DNA of 58,227 nt. Origin: Phaeodactylibacter sp. Lineage in GTDB: Bacteria > Bacteroidota > Bacteroidia > Chitinophagales > Saprospiraceae. The stretch lies in contig JAGFJE010000227.1 in the NCBI GenBank assembly GCA_024103175.1, forward strand, positions 1 to 58,227. Direction: 5' to 3'. Below the pieces are notes generated by a model, which was given only the letters and a program-made list of their open reading frames with translations, made no database searches and was not told where the DNA came from. Shown one piece after another: positions 37,335 through 44,725 of this stretch (positions are counted from its first letter, which is position 1; every line of letters starts with the position of its first letter). A program made the translations under genes and the position numbers.

Positions 37335-38669
37335 ATGCCCCACCAAAACCTCCTCCTTACCTTCTCCTACCTGGAAGCCCTGGTGCGCTTCCGCCTGCAG
37401 CAGGACATTCCTTCGGCCAATGCCCCCCAGGTGGAAACGGCCCCCAAGCCTCCTTCTTTCGACCTGCAGGATGACGCGCCCTTCACCCAATTTGTGCTCG
37501 ACAACCGGCTGACGGCAGACGAGCTGGCCGTTCTGATCATGGGGCTGGCCCCGCACGTATACCCCCACTTCTTTGACGCCGTCATTTCCGAATATTTGCC
37601 TGCGGGGGGGGATTTTCCGGCCTTTGGCGGCGTCAAGGGCGCCAACCACCGGGGTACTATCCCTACCGGCGAAACCGCACTTTACCTACTGGCCGGCAGC
37701 AACCTGCAGCGCCGGTTCGCACTCCAGGAGCTGTTCAGCTCCAGTCATTTTTTTGCCCGCGAAAAGGTATTATACCTGGAAGAAACAAAAAGAGGAGAAC
37801 CCGCTATGAGCGGCAAACTGATCCTGGACCCGGATTATGTCGACCTCTTTACCATTGGGAAGGTTGCGCTGCCCCACCTGAGCACCAATTTTCCGGCACA
37901 GCACCTGTCTACCGAACTGGAATGGGAGGACCTGGTGCTCAACGAGCAAACCATGGGCCAGATCCGGGAGTTGGAGGCCTGGGTAAAACACCACCAGACC
38001 CTCTTGTACGGATGGGGTATGTACCGAAGCCTGAAACCCGGGTATCGGGCTTTGTTTTATGGCCCGCCCGGGACCGGTAAGACCCTGACCGCCACCCTGC
38101 TTGGTAAATATACCGGCAAAGAAGTGTTCAAGATCGACCTGTCGATGGTCATATCCAAGTATATTGGAGAGACGGAGAAGAACCTGGCCAACCTGTTTGA
38201 TAAGGCGCAAAATAAAGACTGGATATTGTTTTTCGATGAAGCCGACGCCATCTTTGGCAAGCGGACCAGCGTTCGCGACGCCCACGATAAATACGCGAAT
38301 CAGGAGGTGGCTTACCTGTTGCAGCGCATCGAGTTGTATCCCGGCCTGACCATCCTCGCCTCCAATTTTAAAGACAATATCGACGAGGCATTTACCCGCC
38401 GTTTTCAGTCCATCATCTTTTTTCCCATTCCCAGGCCCCAGGAACGGCTGGCCATTTGGCGACAGGCATTTCCCCAAACCATTCAATTCGGCGATAAAGT
38501 CAAATTCGAAGAAATTGCCCACCGGTATGAACTTACCGGTTCCCAGATCATGAATATCGTACAATACACGTGTATTGCAGCCCTGGATAATGGAAATCCG
38601 ACGGTTTCGCTGGAGGAACTGGAAAGAGGGATCAAAAGAGAATTCACAAAAGAGGGGAAGGTCATATAG
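37335..38669 (+). CDS. AAA+ ATPase of the eCIS (Pvc15/Afp15-like)
   Basis: A 444-residue ATPase found at the end of eCIS operons, needed for cargo loading or particle assembly in Pvc/Afp. The N-terminal ~200 residues are family-specific. Walker A is GPPGTGKT (243-250), Walker B is ILFFDEADAIFG with Asp301-Glu302, followed by sensor 1 (TILASNFKDNIDEAFTRRF) with an arginine-finger-like RR. A C-terminal lid ends the protein. It is 90 bases after the lipoprotein gene and converges on the next minus-strand gene, with 8 bases of overlap. Confidence 0.9.
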   Translation: MPHQNLLLTFSYLEALVRFRLQQDIPSANAPQVETAPKPPSFDLQDDAPFTQFVLDNRLTADELAVLIMGLAPHVYPHFFDAVISEYLPAGGDFPAFGGVKGANHRGTIPTGETALYLLAGSNLQRRFALQELFSSSHFFAREKVLYLEETKRGEPAMSGKLILDPDYVDLFTIGKVALPHLSTNFPAQHLSTELEWEDLVLNEQTMGQIRELEAWVKHHQTLLYGWGMYRSLKPGYRALFYGPPGTGKTLTATLLGKYTGKEVFKIDLSMVISKYIGETEKNLANLFDKAQNKDWILFFDEADAIFGKRTSVRDAHDKYANQEVAYLLQRIELYPGLTILASNFKDNIDEAFTRRFQSIIFFPIPRPQERLAIWRQAFPQTIQFGDKVKFEEIAHRYELTGSQIMNIVQYTCIAALDNGNPTVSLEELERGIKREFTKEGKVI

Positions 38670-40014
38670 GGTTCCCCTGTTCCAGTTGTTCCAGGACTTT
38701 TACCGGGTTGAAATAACCACAACCATATTCAATATCCCTGCATTTAATACTGGGGTATTTAGGCAAGGCGGTATCCCTTATTATTTTCATTAATTCTCCG
38801 GGGCTCATCTTCCTGTTATTGTTGCGCAGCCATTCCATCAGCAGAGCCGTGCTTCCGGCGGTAAAGGCGGCGGCGGCGCCTACGGCTTCGGGGCTGGGCT
38901 GCCCGGATCCGCTCATCAGCCCTCCCCCGGGAGAAACGATGTCCAGAGCATAACTCCGGATAGAATTCGCAGACCGTTCTCCGTTCTCTTCGTACGCCCC
39001 CACCGACAGGCAGGCCCTCAGGGCCGCCGGATATCTGTTTTCGGGGCGGACATTTTTGGAGCGGCCCGCCGGGGCTATGCAAAAGGCGCCCTGTTTGGCC
39101 GCCCTTTCATAGAGCCTTGAGAGCTGGTTCTTTTCCGGCCGGCTCAACGAACTCTCTCTGAATTCAATATTTGCCATGATGATATCCGCCCGCTCTTCTA
39201 TCGCCCACTGAAGGGCCTCCAGAAACTGGCTGCAACGAATATCCAAATAATTGGCCATCACTTTACCGACCAGGAATTGGACAGCGGGGGCAACGCCGGT
39301 TACCGCCCCTTTCCCTTTGCCTCCTATGAGCAATGCAAAGGCAGTGCCTTCTCCATTTTCGTCCTTGAAATCAGAAGCGGGCCCGCCGCTGAAATTTTCC
39401 CCTTTGACGATCTTTCCCGACAGGCCGGGATGGCCTTGTTCAACCCCTGTACCCAATAAGGCCACCTTTATTCCTCTTCCAGCAAGTTTCTTTTCTTTCC
39501 AAAAAAACTCGGGAATACCGAGCGCCTCAAGGCCCCAGTTCAGTGGCATCGAGGCGATGCCTGCGCCAGCTTCCCAAACCGGAGGAGCAGGTGGCGCTTT
39601 TGCCGTTTTGGGCGCCTCGTCCCTATTATCAGGCTTTGTTTCCCTTGGCCCTCCCGGCCATTGGCCAGGCGCCGGTTGAGTATCCTTCTCCCCAGAGCCC
39701 GGCTCAGGCTCCTCTCCTGGCTGCTCTATGCTGAATTGCCAGGAACCTCCAACGTTCTCTCCCTCAGGCTCTGGCGCTTTTTTTCTCACCTTCGGCCCCT
39801 CAAGCGCTTTGTATAGGATAACGACTCTCCCACTCCAGTAAAACCATCCGTGGCTGTCCCTGAAATAGGTGTCTACCCCATCCAAAGGCCGCCCCTTGTA
39901 CAAGCGGTCTTCCACTTCCAGCTCGACGCCGCTGTAAATGACCCCTACCGGGGGCCGGGAAAGGTCGGTAGGGGAAATACGTATATTGGTATTGGCTAAA
40001 AACCTGATCCTCAT
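38662..40014 (-). CDS. Catalytically degenerate subtilase-fold protein with N-terminal SH3-like domain
   Basis: A 450-residue protein. Residues 1-68 resemble an SH3b-like barrel (SGVELEVEDRLYKG, HGWFYWSGRVV), then a Pro/Glu-rich linker (about 75-145). Residues 150-445 clearly follow the S8 subtilase fold (GIKVALLGTGVEQGHPGL, NGEGTAFALLIGG, GVAPAVQFLVGKV, IVSPGG), but every catalytic position is altered. The triad Asp is Gly188, His is Glu222, Ser is Gly371, and the oxyanion Asn is Arg318. It must be an inactive, structural or binding protein. No signal peptide. It is the second of two adjacent minus-strand genes, 10 bases downstream of a membrane protein gene, and converges with the ATPase gene. 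Confidence 0.82.
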   Translation of the reverse strand: MRIRFLANTNIRISPTDLSRPPVGVIYSGVELEVEDRLYKGRPLDGVDTYFRDSHGWFYWSGRVVILYKALEGPKVRKKAPEPEGENVGGSWQFSIEQPGEEPEPGSGEKDTQPAPGQWPGGPRETKPDNRDEAPKTAKAPPAPPVWEAGAGIASMPLNWGLEALGIPEFFWKEKKLAGRGIKVALLGTGVEQGHPGLSGKIVKGENFSGGPASDFKDENGEGTAFALLIGGKGKGAVTGVAPAVQFLVGKVMANYLDIRCSQFLEALQWAIEERADIIMANIEFRESSLSRPEKNQLSRLYERAAKQGAFCIAPAGRSKNVRPENRYPAALRACLSVGAYEENGERSANSIRSYALDIVSPGGGLMSGSGQPSPEAVGAAAAFTAGSTALLMEWLRNNNRKMSPGELMKIIRDTALPKYPSIKCRDIEYGCGYFNPVKVLEQLEQGNPI

Positions 40015-40024
40015 GGCAAAAGTT

Positions 40025-41044
40025 TTATCCTACGGGCTTGTTGATCAACTGATTTCCACCTTCTTCACGGGGGCCCCTGGATACCGGGCCGGCGCCGGCT
40101 TCCGCTGAAACAGGTTCTGCCACTGCCTTGGGTTTGGCCGCCGGCTCTAACCCCGTACCTCTGAAACTGACCACCTTTTTTAAAAGGTCAAACCAGAAAG
40201 GCGCGCCTTTTGATATGGCGACAGCCGTAATCAGCCATCCGAATATTTTGAAAAGCCAAAAGAACAGGTCTGTGGTAGGCTCATAGTGTTCCCATCCTAT
40301 TCCAATGGGGTCGTCCAATTCCTGAATGTTCTCCTCGATGTACTCAAACAACTGCGTATTGAGAGAGTAAAGCGTATCCTCCCTCATACCGGCCAAAGAA
40401 TCCACCCCTTCCCGCCGGACATACAGGTCTTTCCGGCTCACGGATTCGGCAAGCGCCACCAGCCTGTCCAGGTCCGCATCCGACGCCTTCGCCAGGTTAT
40501 TGTAAATGGAAAGGGTGTCGACATTAAAAATAACGGCGACGACAAAACCGAGCAGCAGCAGAAAAAGCTGCACATTCCTTTTGTACCATCCCGAAGCCCG
40601 GTCCATAATATCATCATACCAACCTTCCACGCTGGTGATAAAATGGCTGTAATTGTAATTGGCCTGCTCCAGAAGCTGCAATAAGGACTGCTTCAGGTTT
40701 TCATCCGGGAGGGTTTCGATCTTTTCCTCCAGGGAGCCGCCCTCTCCCCTATTGTTCAGCACTTTCAGCAATATGGCGCGAAAGGACTCCGCTTTGAGGT
40801 AGGAAGGGGGCGTTTTCTTACCGAAGTATTTCCCGGAAAGTTGTTCGTAAACAGGGTTGTTTTTGAATGCCTCAAGTATTTCCTCCCTCTTATCGTCCGA
40901 GGACAAGATCATCTTCAGTATCTTTTCCAGGTGTTTTCCCCGAAAGGAAAAAAAACTGGAGATCAATTCCATGACGATGGTAGTGAGCAAGCTATAAAAA
41001 AGGATTATCAGGATAAGGCCTATAACAACTTCTAAGGAAGGCAT
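40025..41044 (-). CDS. Integral membrane protein of unknown function
   Basis: A 339-residue protein with an N-terminal membrane span (VVIGLILIILFYSLLTTIVMELI). A charged cytosolic or periplasmic helical part follows (about 30-140), then WYDDIMDRASGWYKRN and a second span (VQLFLLLLGFVVAVIFNV). A third span lies near 270 (FFWLFKIFGWLITAVAIS) with GAPFWFDLLKKVVSF. The tail is Pro/Ala/Glu-rich. I know this pattern from uncharacterised Bacteroidota and Cyanobacteria membrane proteins but cannot name a function. It is probably co-transcribed with the degenerate subtilase, 10 bases away, which suggests a shared job at the membrane, perhaps with the injection system. Confidence 0.72.
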   Translation of the reverse strand: MPSLEVVIGLILIILFYSLLTTIVMELISSFFSFRGKHLEKILKMILSSDDKREEILEAFKNNPVYEQLSGKYFGKKTPPSYLKAESFRAILLKVLNNRGEGGSLEEKIETLPDENLKQSLLQLLEQANYNYSHFITSVEGWYDDIMDRASGWYKRNVQLFLLLLGFVVAVIFNVDTLSIYNNLAKASDADLDRLVALAESVSRKDLYVRREGVDSLAGMREDTLYSLNTQLFEYIEENIQELDDPIGIGWEHYEPTTDLFFWLFKIFGWLITAVAISKGAPFWFDLLKKVVSFRGTGLEPAAKPKAVAEPVSAEAGAGPVSRGPREEGGNQLINKPVG

Positions 41045-41289
41045 TTCTATTGGTTTCTACGGGTTAAAGGAATTTTGAAAACAGCATTTAAAAATACTTA
41101 AAAAGAGAGACAAATGCTAACCTGTTTCCCGATTTTTGAAATTCTTCCGAGGCCGGAATACCTTCCTCTCCCAAGAATCCTCAATGAGTTTTGGTTTTGT
41201 GGCACAAAGTCTTCCTTCGCCCAAAAGCGCACGCTCAGACATCAGCCGACATGAATAATTCCGTTCTGCCCCTGAACCCGGCAACTACA

Positions 41290-41607
41290 CTACGACTTCG
41301 AATGCACCACCAACCCCACAATCTTCTCCTCCTGGTACCACACCAGCACGTCGAACAACTTCGGGAAGCTGAAGGCGTGCTCCACCTGGTTCTGGATCTG
41401 GGCGTTGGGGCTGTGCAGGCGCCGCCACTGGCTCTCTACGTTCAGCCAGAGGCTGCGGGCGCTTTCCTCGGGGTACTGCAGCAGTTCCAGCCAGTATTCC
41501 GTCGCTACGCCCGACTTGACGCCGGCCTCGATGCCGAGCGCTCCTCTTTCTTTTACGACATCCTTCGGGCCGGTAAGTGCGAATAAAGGATCTGTGACCT
41601 GTTTCAT
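41290..41607 (-). CDS. Small hypothetical protein coupled to a lipoprotein
   Basis: A 105-residue protein of unknown function with no signal peptide. Its start overlaps the stop of the upstream lipoprotein gene by 4 bases (ATGA), which supports the minus-strand reading. A 131-residue frame opposite it on the + strand has no such support. It has a Trp-rich middle (SLWLNVESQWRRL) and ends in FDVLVWYQEEKIVGLVVHS. Probably a soluble cytosolic protein. Confidence 0.55.
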   Translation of the reverse strand: MKQVTDPLFALTGPKDVVKERGALGIEAGVKSGVATEYWLELLQYPEESARSLWLNVESQWRRLHSPNAQIQNQVEHAFSFPKLFDVLVWYQEEKIVGLVVHSKS

Positions 41608-42500
41608 AACATTCTTTTTTGTTGTGTCCAGAATAGGATATTGTCTATGGCCAGTTCCTGGCCGCCGATCTTCAAGCTGTTGACCACACCGTTGAACTGC
41701 CAGAGGCCGGGGTTCTCGCCGTGGCCACTCACTTTCACAGCCACTCCGCCGATGATGGCCCCGTCGACTGCCGCCAGGCTGGGATAGGGGCTGCCGCCCG
41801 GGTCCCCATTCACTTCCAGATAGATATTTCCGCCGTAGTATCCGGCGTCAAAGGCGATATAGTGCCGGGGCAGGCATATCCGCGGCTCCAGCCAGGCGTT
41901 CTTCAGCCACATGGCCTGCCCGTTGCCCACGGCCAGGTCATTCCGGATCATGGCGAAGCCTTTCCCTTCGGGCAGGGCCCGGATGGCAAAGCCGATCCCG
42001 TCGGAAGCGATATGGCTGATGGGGAGGAATTCTTTTCCAATGGGGAGAGCCTCGAAACGCACGATTTCATCGCAAACCGCAGAAATGGGCTGCACCTCGG
42101 CCACCCTGCGGTTGTTGCTTTCATCCAGTTCCCGGATAACATCCTGTAGGTCAATGGAAAAGGCTACCTGGGTTACTTTCCCCAGGCAATTGTTATCCGG
42201 CGTGGGCAGGTGCCGCAGGCTGATGTTCTTCAACGCTACTTTTTCACCGTAACTCAGCCCGCTGATAGCCTTCCGGTATGCAACTTCAACAACTGCGCCG
42301 GCATCATCGAGCAGCAGAATTTCTATCTCAAACGGAGACGTGGTTTTTGCACCGTTGTTCACGATGGCAAAACTGGCTGATTGCTGAACGTTATCCAGGT
42401 TTGCCGACGCCTGGGTAATGGCCAGGTCGGGCCCGCAACTGCTGGCCAACAGAGCCAAAGCCGCAGCGGCAATAACCAGTGATGTTGACTTCCTCTTCAT
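41604..42500 (-). CDS. Lipoprotein with CARDB-like N-terminal domain
   Basis: A 298-residue exported protein. The signal peptide ends with the lipobox LASSC (Cys near 22). Residues about 25-140 look like a CARDB/Ig-type beta-sandwich, a domain used for adhesion or scaffolding: PDLAITQASANLDN, SASFAIVNNGAKTTSPFEIEILL, and the ELDESNNRRVAEV ending. The C-terminal 150 residues are beta-rich and unrecognised (YIAFDAGYYGGNIYLEVNGDPG). It is coupled to the downstream small gene by a 4-base overlap. Confidence 0.72.
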   Translation of the reverse strand: MKRKSTSLVIAAAALALLASSCGPDLAITQASANLDNVQQSASFAIVNNGAKTTSPFEIEILLLDDAGAVVEVAYRKAISGLSYGEKVALKNISLRHLPTPDNNCLGKVTQVAFSIDLQDVIRELDESNNRRVAEVQPISAVCDEIVRFEALPIGKEFLPISHIASDGIGFAIRALPEGKGFAMIRNDLAVGNGQAMWLKNAWLEPRICLPRHYIAFDAGYYGGNIYLEVNGDPGGSPYPSLAAVDGAIIGGVAVKVSGHGENPGLWQFNGVVNSLKIGGQELAIDNILFWTQQKRML

Positions 42501-42686
42501 GACAGTTGGATATGTTTGTAAATGGGATGAATGAGGTAAGCTTTCGGAAAAGAAGGGTGCTCACGGAAATTGCCGGCAGGCAAAATCCTATGCACTGAAA
42601 TGTAGGGCATTCAGCAGAAAAAGTAAATGATAATTGTCATGAAAAGGCTTACCCTGCGGAATCGTCGCTTCGCGAATTCCCCAGGG

Positions 42687-43637
42687 TTAATGAAACGCCG
42701 CCTCGATCTTCTCCACCAGCACCCGGGCGTGGGCGCCCATTACCTCATGCGACAGGCCGGCCGTATGGGGAGTGAGGATCACGTTCTCCGCCCGGCGCAG
42801 GTACTGAAAGGGCGCCGGCAGGTTTTCCACCTCCAGCTTGTTAAAAGACTGCTCTTCGTACTCGATCACATCGAGGGCGGCGCCGAGCACCTGGCCAGAC
42901 TGCAGGGCCTCCACCAGGGCGGCCGTGTCCAGCACCAGCCCCCGGGAGGTATTGATGAGAAAGATGGGCTTGCGAAAGCTATTCAGTAACTGGCGGTTGA
43001 CGAAATAGTGGTTGTAGTCTTCATAAGGAATGTGCAACGTAACGACGTCCGCTTCCCGGAATACAGTTTCCAGGCTCACCTCTTCGGCCAGTACCCCCCC
43101 GAAGTTGGTTTTGAACTTGTCATAAGCGATCACCCGGCAGCCGAAGCTGCTCAGGCGCTGGGCCACGGCGCTGCCGATGTTGCCATAGCCGATGATGCCC
43201 ACCGTGCGGTGCCGTAGCTCGTAACTTTTATTACCTTCCCGTATCCATTGCCCGTTGCGCACCTGCAGGCTGGCCCGCTCGATGTGGTTGAGCAGCCCCA
43301 GAATGAATCCCATGGTGTGCTCGGCCACTGTATCGCGGCTGCCCTCCGGGGAGTTGAGCACCAGGATGCCCCTTTCCTTAGCATACTTCACGTCGATATG
43401 CTCCAGCCCGATGCCCATCCGGGCGATGAACTTCAGGCCGGCGCAACGATTAAGGAACTCCTCGTCCAGCGTAAACCGGCTTCGAATGACCATACCGAAG
43501 TAATCCCCCAGCAGGGGCCAGAGTTCATCAAGAGGCGTGTCGTGATGATCGTCTATTTCGTATCCCAACAGGGTGAGGCGCTCCACCAGGTAGGGGTGGG
43601 CGGGGTCGATGAGGATGATTTTGTGTGGAGTGGGCAT
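42687..43637 (-). CDS. D-isomer-specific 2-hydroxyacid dehydrogenase
   Basis: A 316-residue NAD-dependent dehydrogenase of the phosphoglycerate/2-hydroxyacid family. The nucleotide-binding loop is VGIIGYGNIGSAVAQRL (about 147-163). The active-site Arg lies in INTSRGLVLDT, and Glu and His follow near VILTPHTAGLSHEV. The N-terminus (HKIILIDPAHPYLVERLTLLGYEID) is of the SerA type, but there is no C-terminal ACT domain. It could therefore be a phosphoglycerate dehydrogenase or act on another 2-hydroxyacid. Monocistronic, with a repeat-rich region upstream. Confidence 0.85.
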   Translation of the reverse strand: MPTPHKIILIDPAHPYLVERLTLLGYEIDDHHDTPLDELWPLLGDYFGMVIRSRFTLDEEFLNRCAGLKFIARMGIGLEHIDVKYAKERGILVLNSPEGSRDTVAEHTMGFILGLLNHIERASLQVRNGQWIREGNKSYELRHRTVGIIGYGNIGSAVAQRLSSFGCRVIAYDKFKTNFGGVLAEEVSLETVFREADVVTLHIPYEDYNHYFVNRQLLNSFRKPIFLINTSRGLVLDTAALVEALQSGQVLGAALDVIEYEEQSFNKLEVENLPAPFQYLRRAENVILTPHTAGLSHEVMGAHARVLVEKIEAAFH

Positions 43638-43647
43638 GGAGGGGGGA

Positions 43648-43749
43648 CGTTATTCGTTATTTGTTGTTCGTTATTTTTACCCGGCTCGAAGAGACGGGCG
43701 TTATTCGGGATTCGTTGTTCGGGATTTTTACCTGGATCTCGGCGTGAGA
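43648..43749. repeat. Two imperfect ~51-bp tandem repeats
   Basis: Two copies begin CGTTATTCG, at 43648 and 43699. Both continue with TTGTTCG and ATTTTTACC(C/T)GG. They lie just upstream of the hydroxyacid dehydrogenase gene, in its promoter region. Similar GTTCG-rich sequence recurs at 50946-50982. Probably a slipped or spreading intergenic repeat. Confidence 0.6.
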
Positions 43750-43930
43750 CTTCGGCGTGAGCTCTGTCGAACGCTGAGGAATTTATCCGGCTGCGATAAC
43801 AGACGTGGCGAAGACGGGCGGGAATTTTTGCCAGGCCCTTATTCGTAATGCGAAAATAAGCTATTATCCAATAAACATAATTTATCCGGTGAATATCCGG
43901 CCAGTTTTTTCATCCTCTTGTTGCCGCCTT

Positions 43931-44557
43931 TCAGGCGAGCACCACCACTCCCTCCGGAGCCTGTATCCGGGCTGACAGAGCCGGCTCCGGGCCGTACTCA
44001 ACCTTCATATCCAGGCCCAGCATTTGCATCCAGGCGCTTACCTTTCCCGGCGCCGGGTGCCGGGCTTGCAGCGCCACCAGTTTCCCGCCTTGCGGCAGCC
44101 CCAGCGCCGGGTGCGGCGAATCTCCCCAATCGATGAAGAAGGGAATAATGCCGTCCGCCGGATTGGCCCGCGGGCCGGTCAGTTGCCAGCTCAGCAGTTG
44201 GCCATCCGGGCGGGCGCGGCTGCCGCTGGAAACCTCGCCCAGTTTCAGCCCGCTACGGCCGGCTTTTTCAACCAGGGCTGCCAAATCGTTGGATTTGGCG
44301 GCCCAGTAGATCAGGCGGGGCTCAGCTACCCTGTCCGCCGGGATCCAGAGTGGGCGGGGCACATCCGGCTGATCCGGGTCGGGGGCAATGACTTCCAGAT
44401 AAACCTCGGAGCCCAAACCGAGCAGGGCATTATGGGTGCCCCGCCCCGGGTGTTGCCCCCCGTAAACGGGCCGGACGCCCAGCAGCGCCTCTATTGCGTC
44501 TATGCCGCTTTCCAGCGCAGGGGCGGCATAGATGAGGTGGTCAATGGGCAGGTTCAT
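43931..44557 (-). CDS. VOC/glyoxalase-like domain protein
   Basis: A 208-residue protein when started at the ATG at 44557. An ATG at 44605 would add 16 residues, but IDHLIYAAP is the usual start of this family. It resembles the glyoxalase-like (Glyoxalase_3) group of the vicinal-oxygen-chelate superfamily: IDHLIYAAPALESGIDAIEALLGVRP, GRGTHNALLGLGSEVYLEVIAPDPDQP, and the second half with IIPFFIDWG. Metal-dependent isomerases, dioxygenases and antibiotic-resistance proteins share this fold; the substrate is not known. It is divergent from the giant CHAT gene. Confidence 0.78.
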   Translation of the reverse strand: MNLPIDHLIYAAPALESGIDAIEALLGVRPVYGGQHPGRGTHNALLGLGSEVYLEVIAPDPDQPDVPRPLWIPADRVAEPRLIYWAAKSNDLAALVEKAGRSGLKLGEVSSGSRARPDGQLLSWQLTGPRANPADGIIPFFIDWGDSPHPALGLPQGGKLVALQARHPAPGKVSAWMQMLGLDMKVEYGPEPALSARIQAPEGVVVLA

Positions 44558-44661
44558 ATACGTAGTAATTTTATCCTTGTCCAAATGATCAATAAATGAG
44601 GCCATTTTCCTTAACTTTATAAGGGCGATCGGCCGCTTCCCTCATTCGTTCATTGAGAGCA

Positions 44662-44708
44662 TGTTTGGAGGTAACCATTTAGCCGGCCTCCAAATATATC
44701 CCAAACAT
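44662..44708. promoter_or_regulatory. Nested inverted repeats upstream of the CHAT-STAND gene
   Basis: TTTGGAGG (44664-44671) pairs with CCTCCAAA (44687-44694), and ATGTTTGG (44662-44669) also pairs with CCAAACAT (44701-44708). The same left arm can therefore form two alternative pairs. It lies 18-64 bases before the start of the giant gene, so operator or mRNA-leader function is possible. No promoter box was identified. Confidence 0.4.
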
Positions 44709-44725
44709 CGATAAACCCTGGAACT

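Noticed and set aside
10761..38669. Prophage or type VI secretion system
   Set aside because: There is no capsid, terminase, integrase or lysis gene, and no TssJLM membrane complex or ClpV; the gene set is that of an eCIS.
41191..41586. 131-codon + frame opposite the small minus-strand gene
   Set aside because: The minus-strand frame is coupled (ATGA) to a lipoprotein gene; the + frame has no such support.
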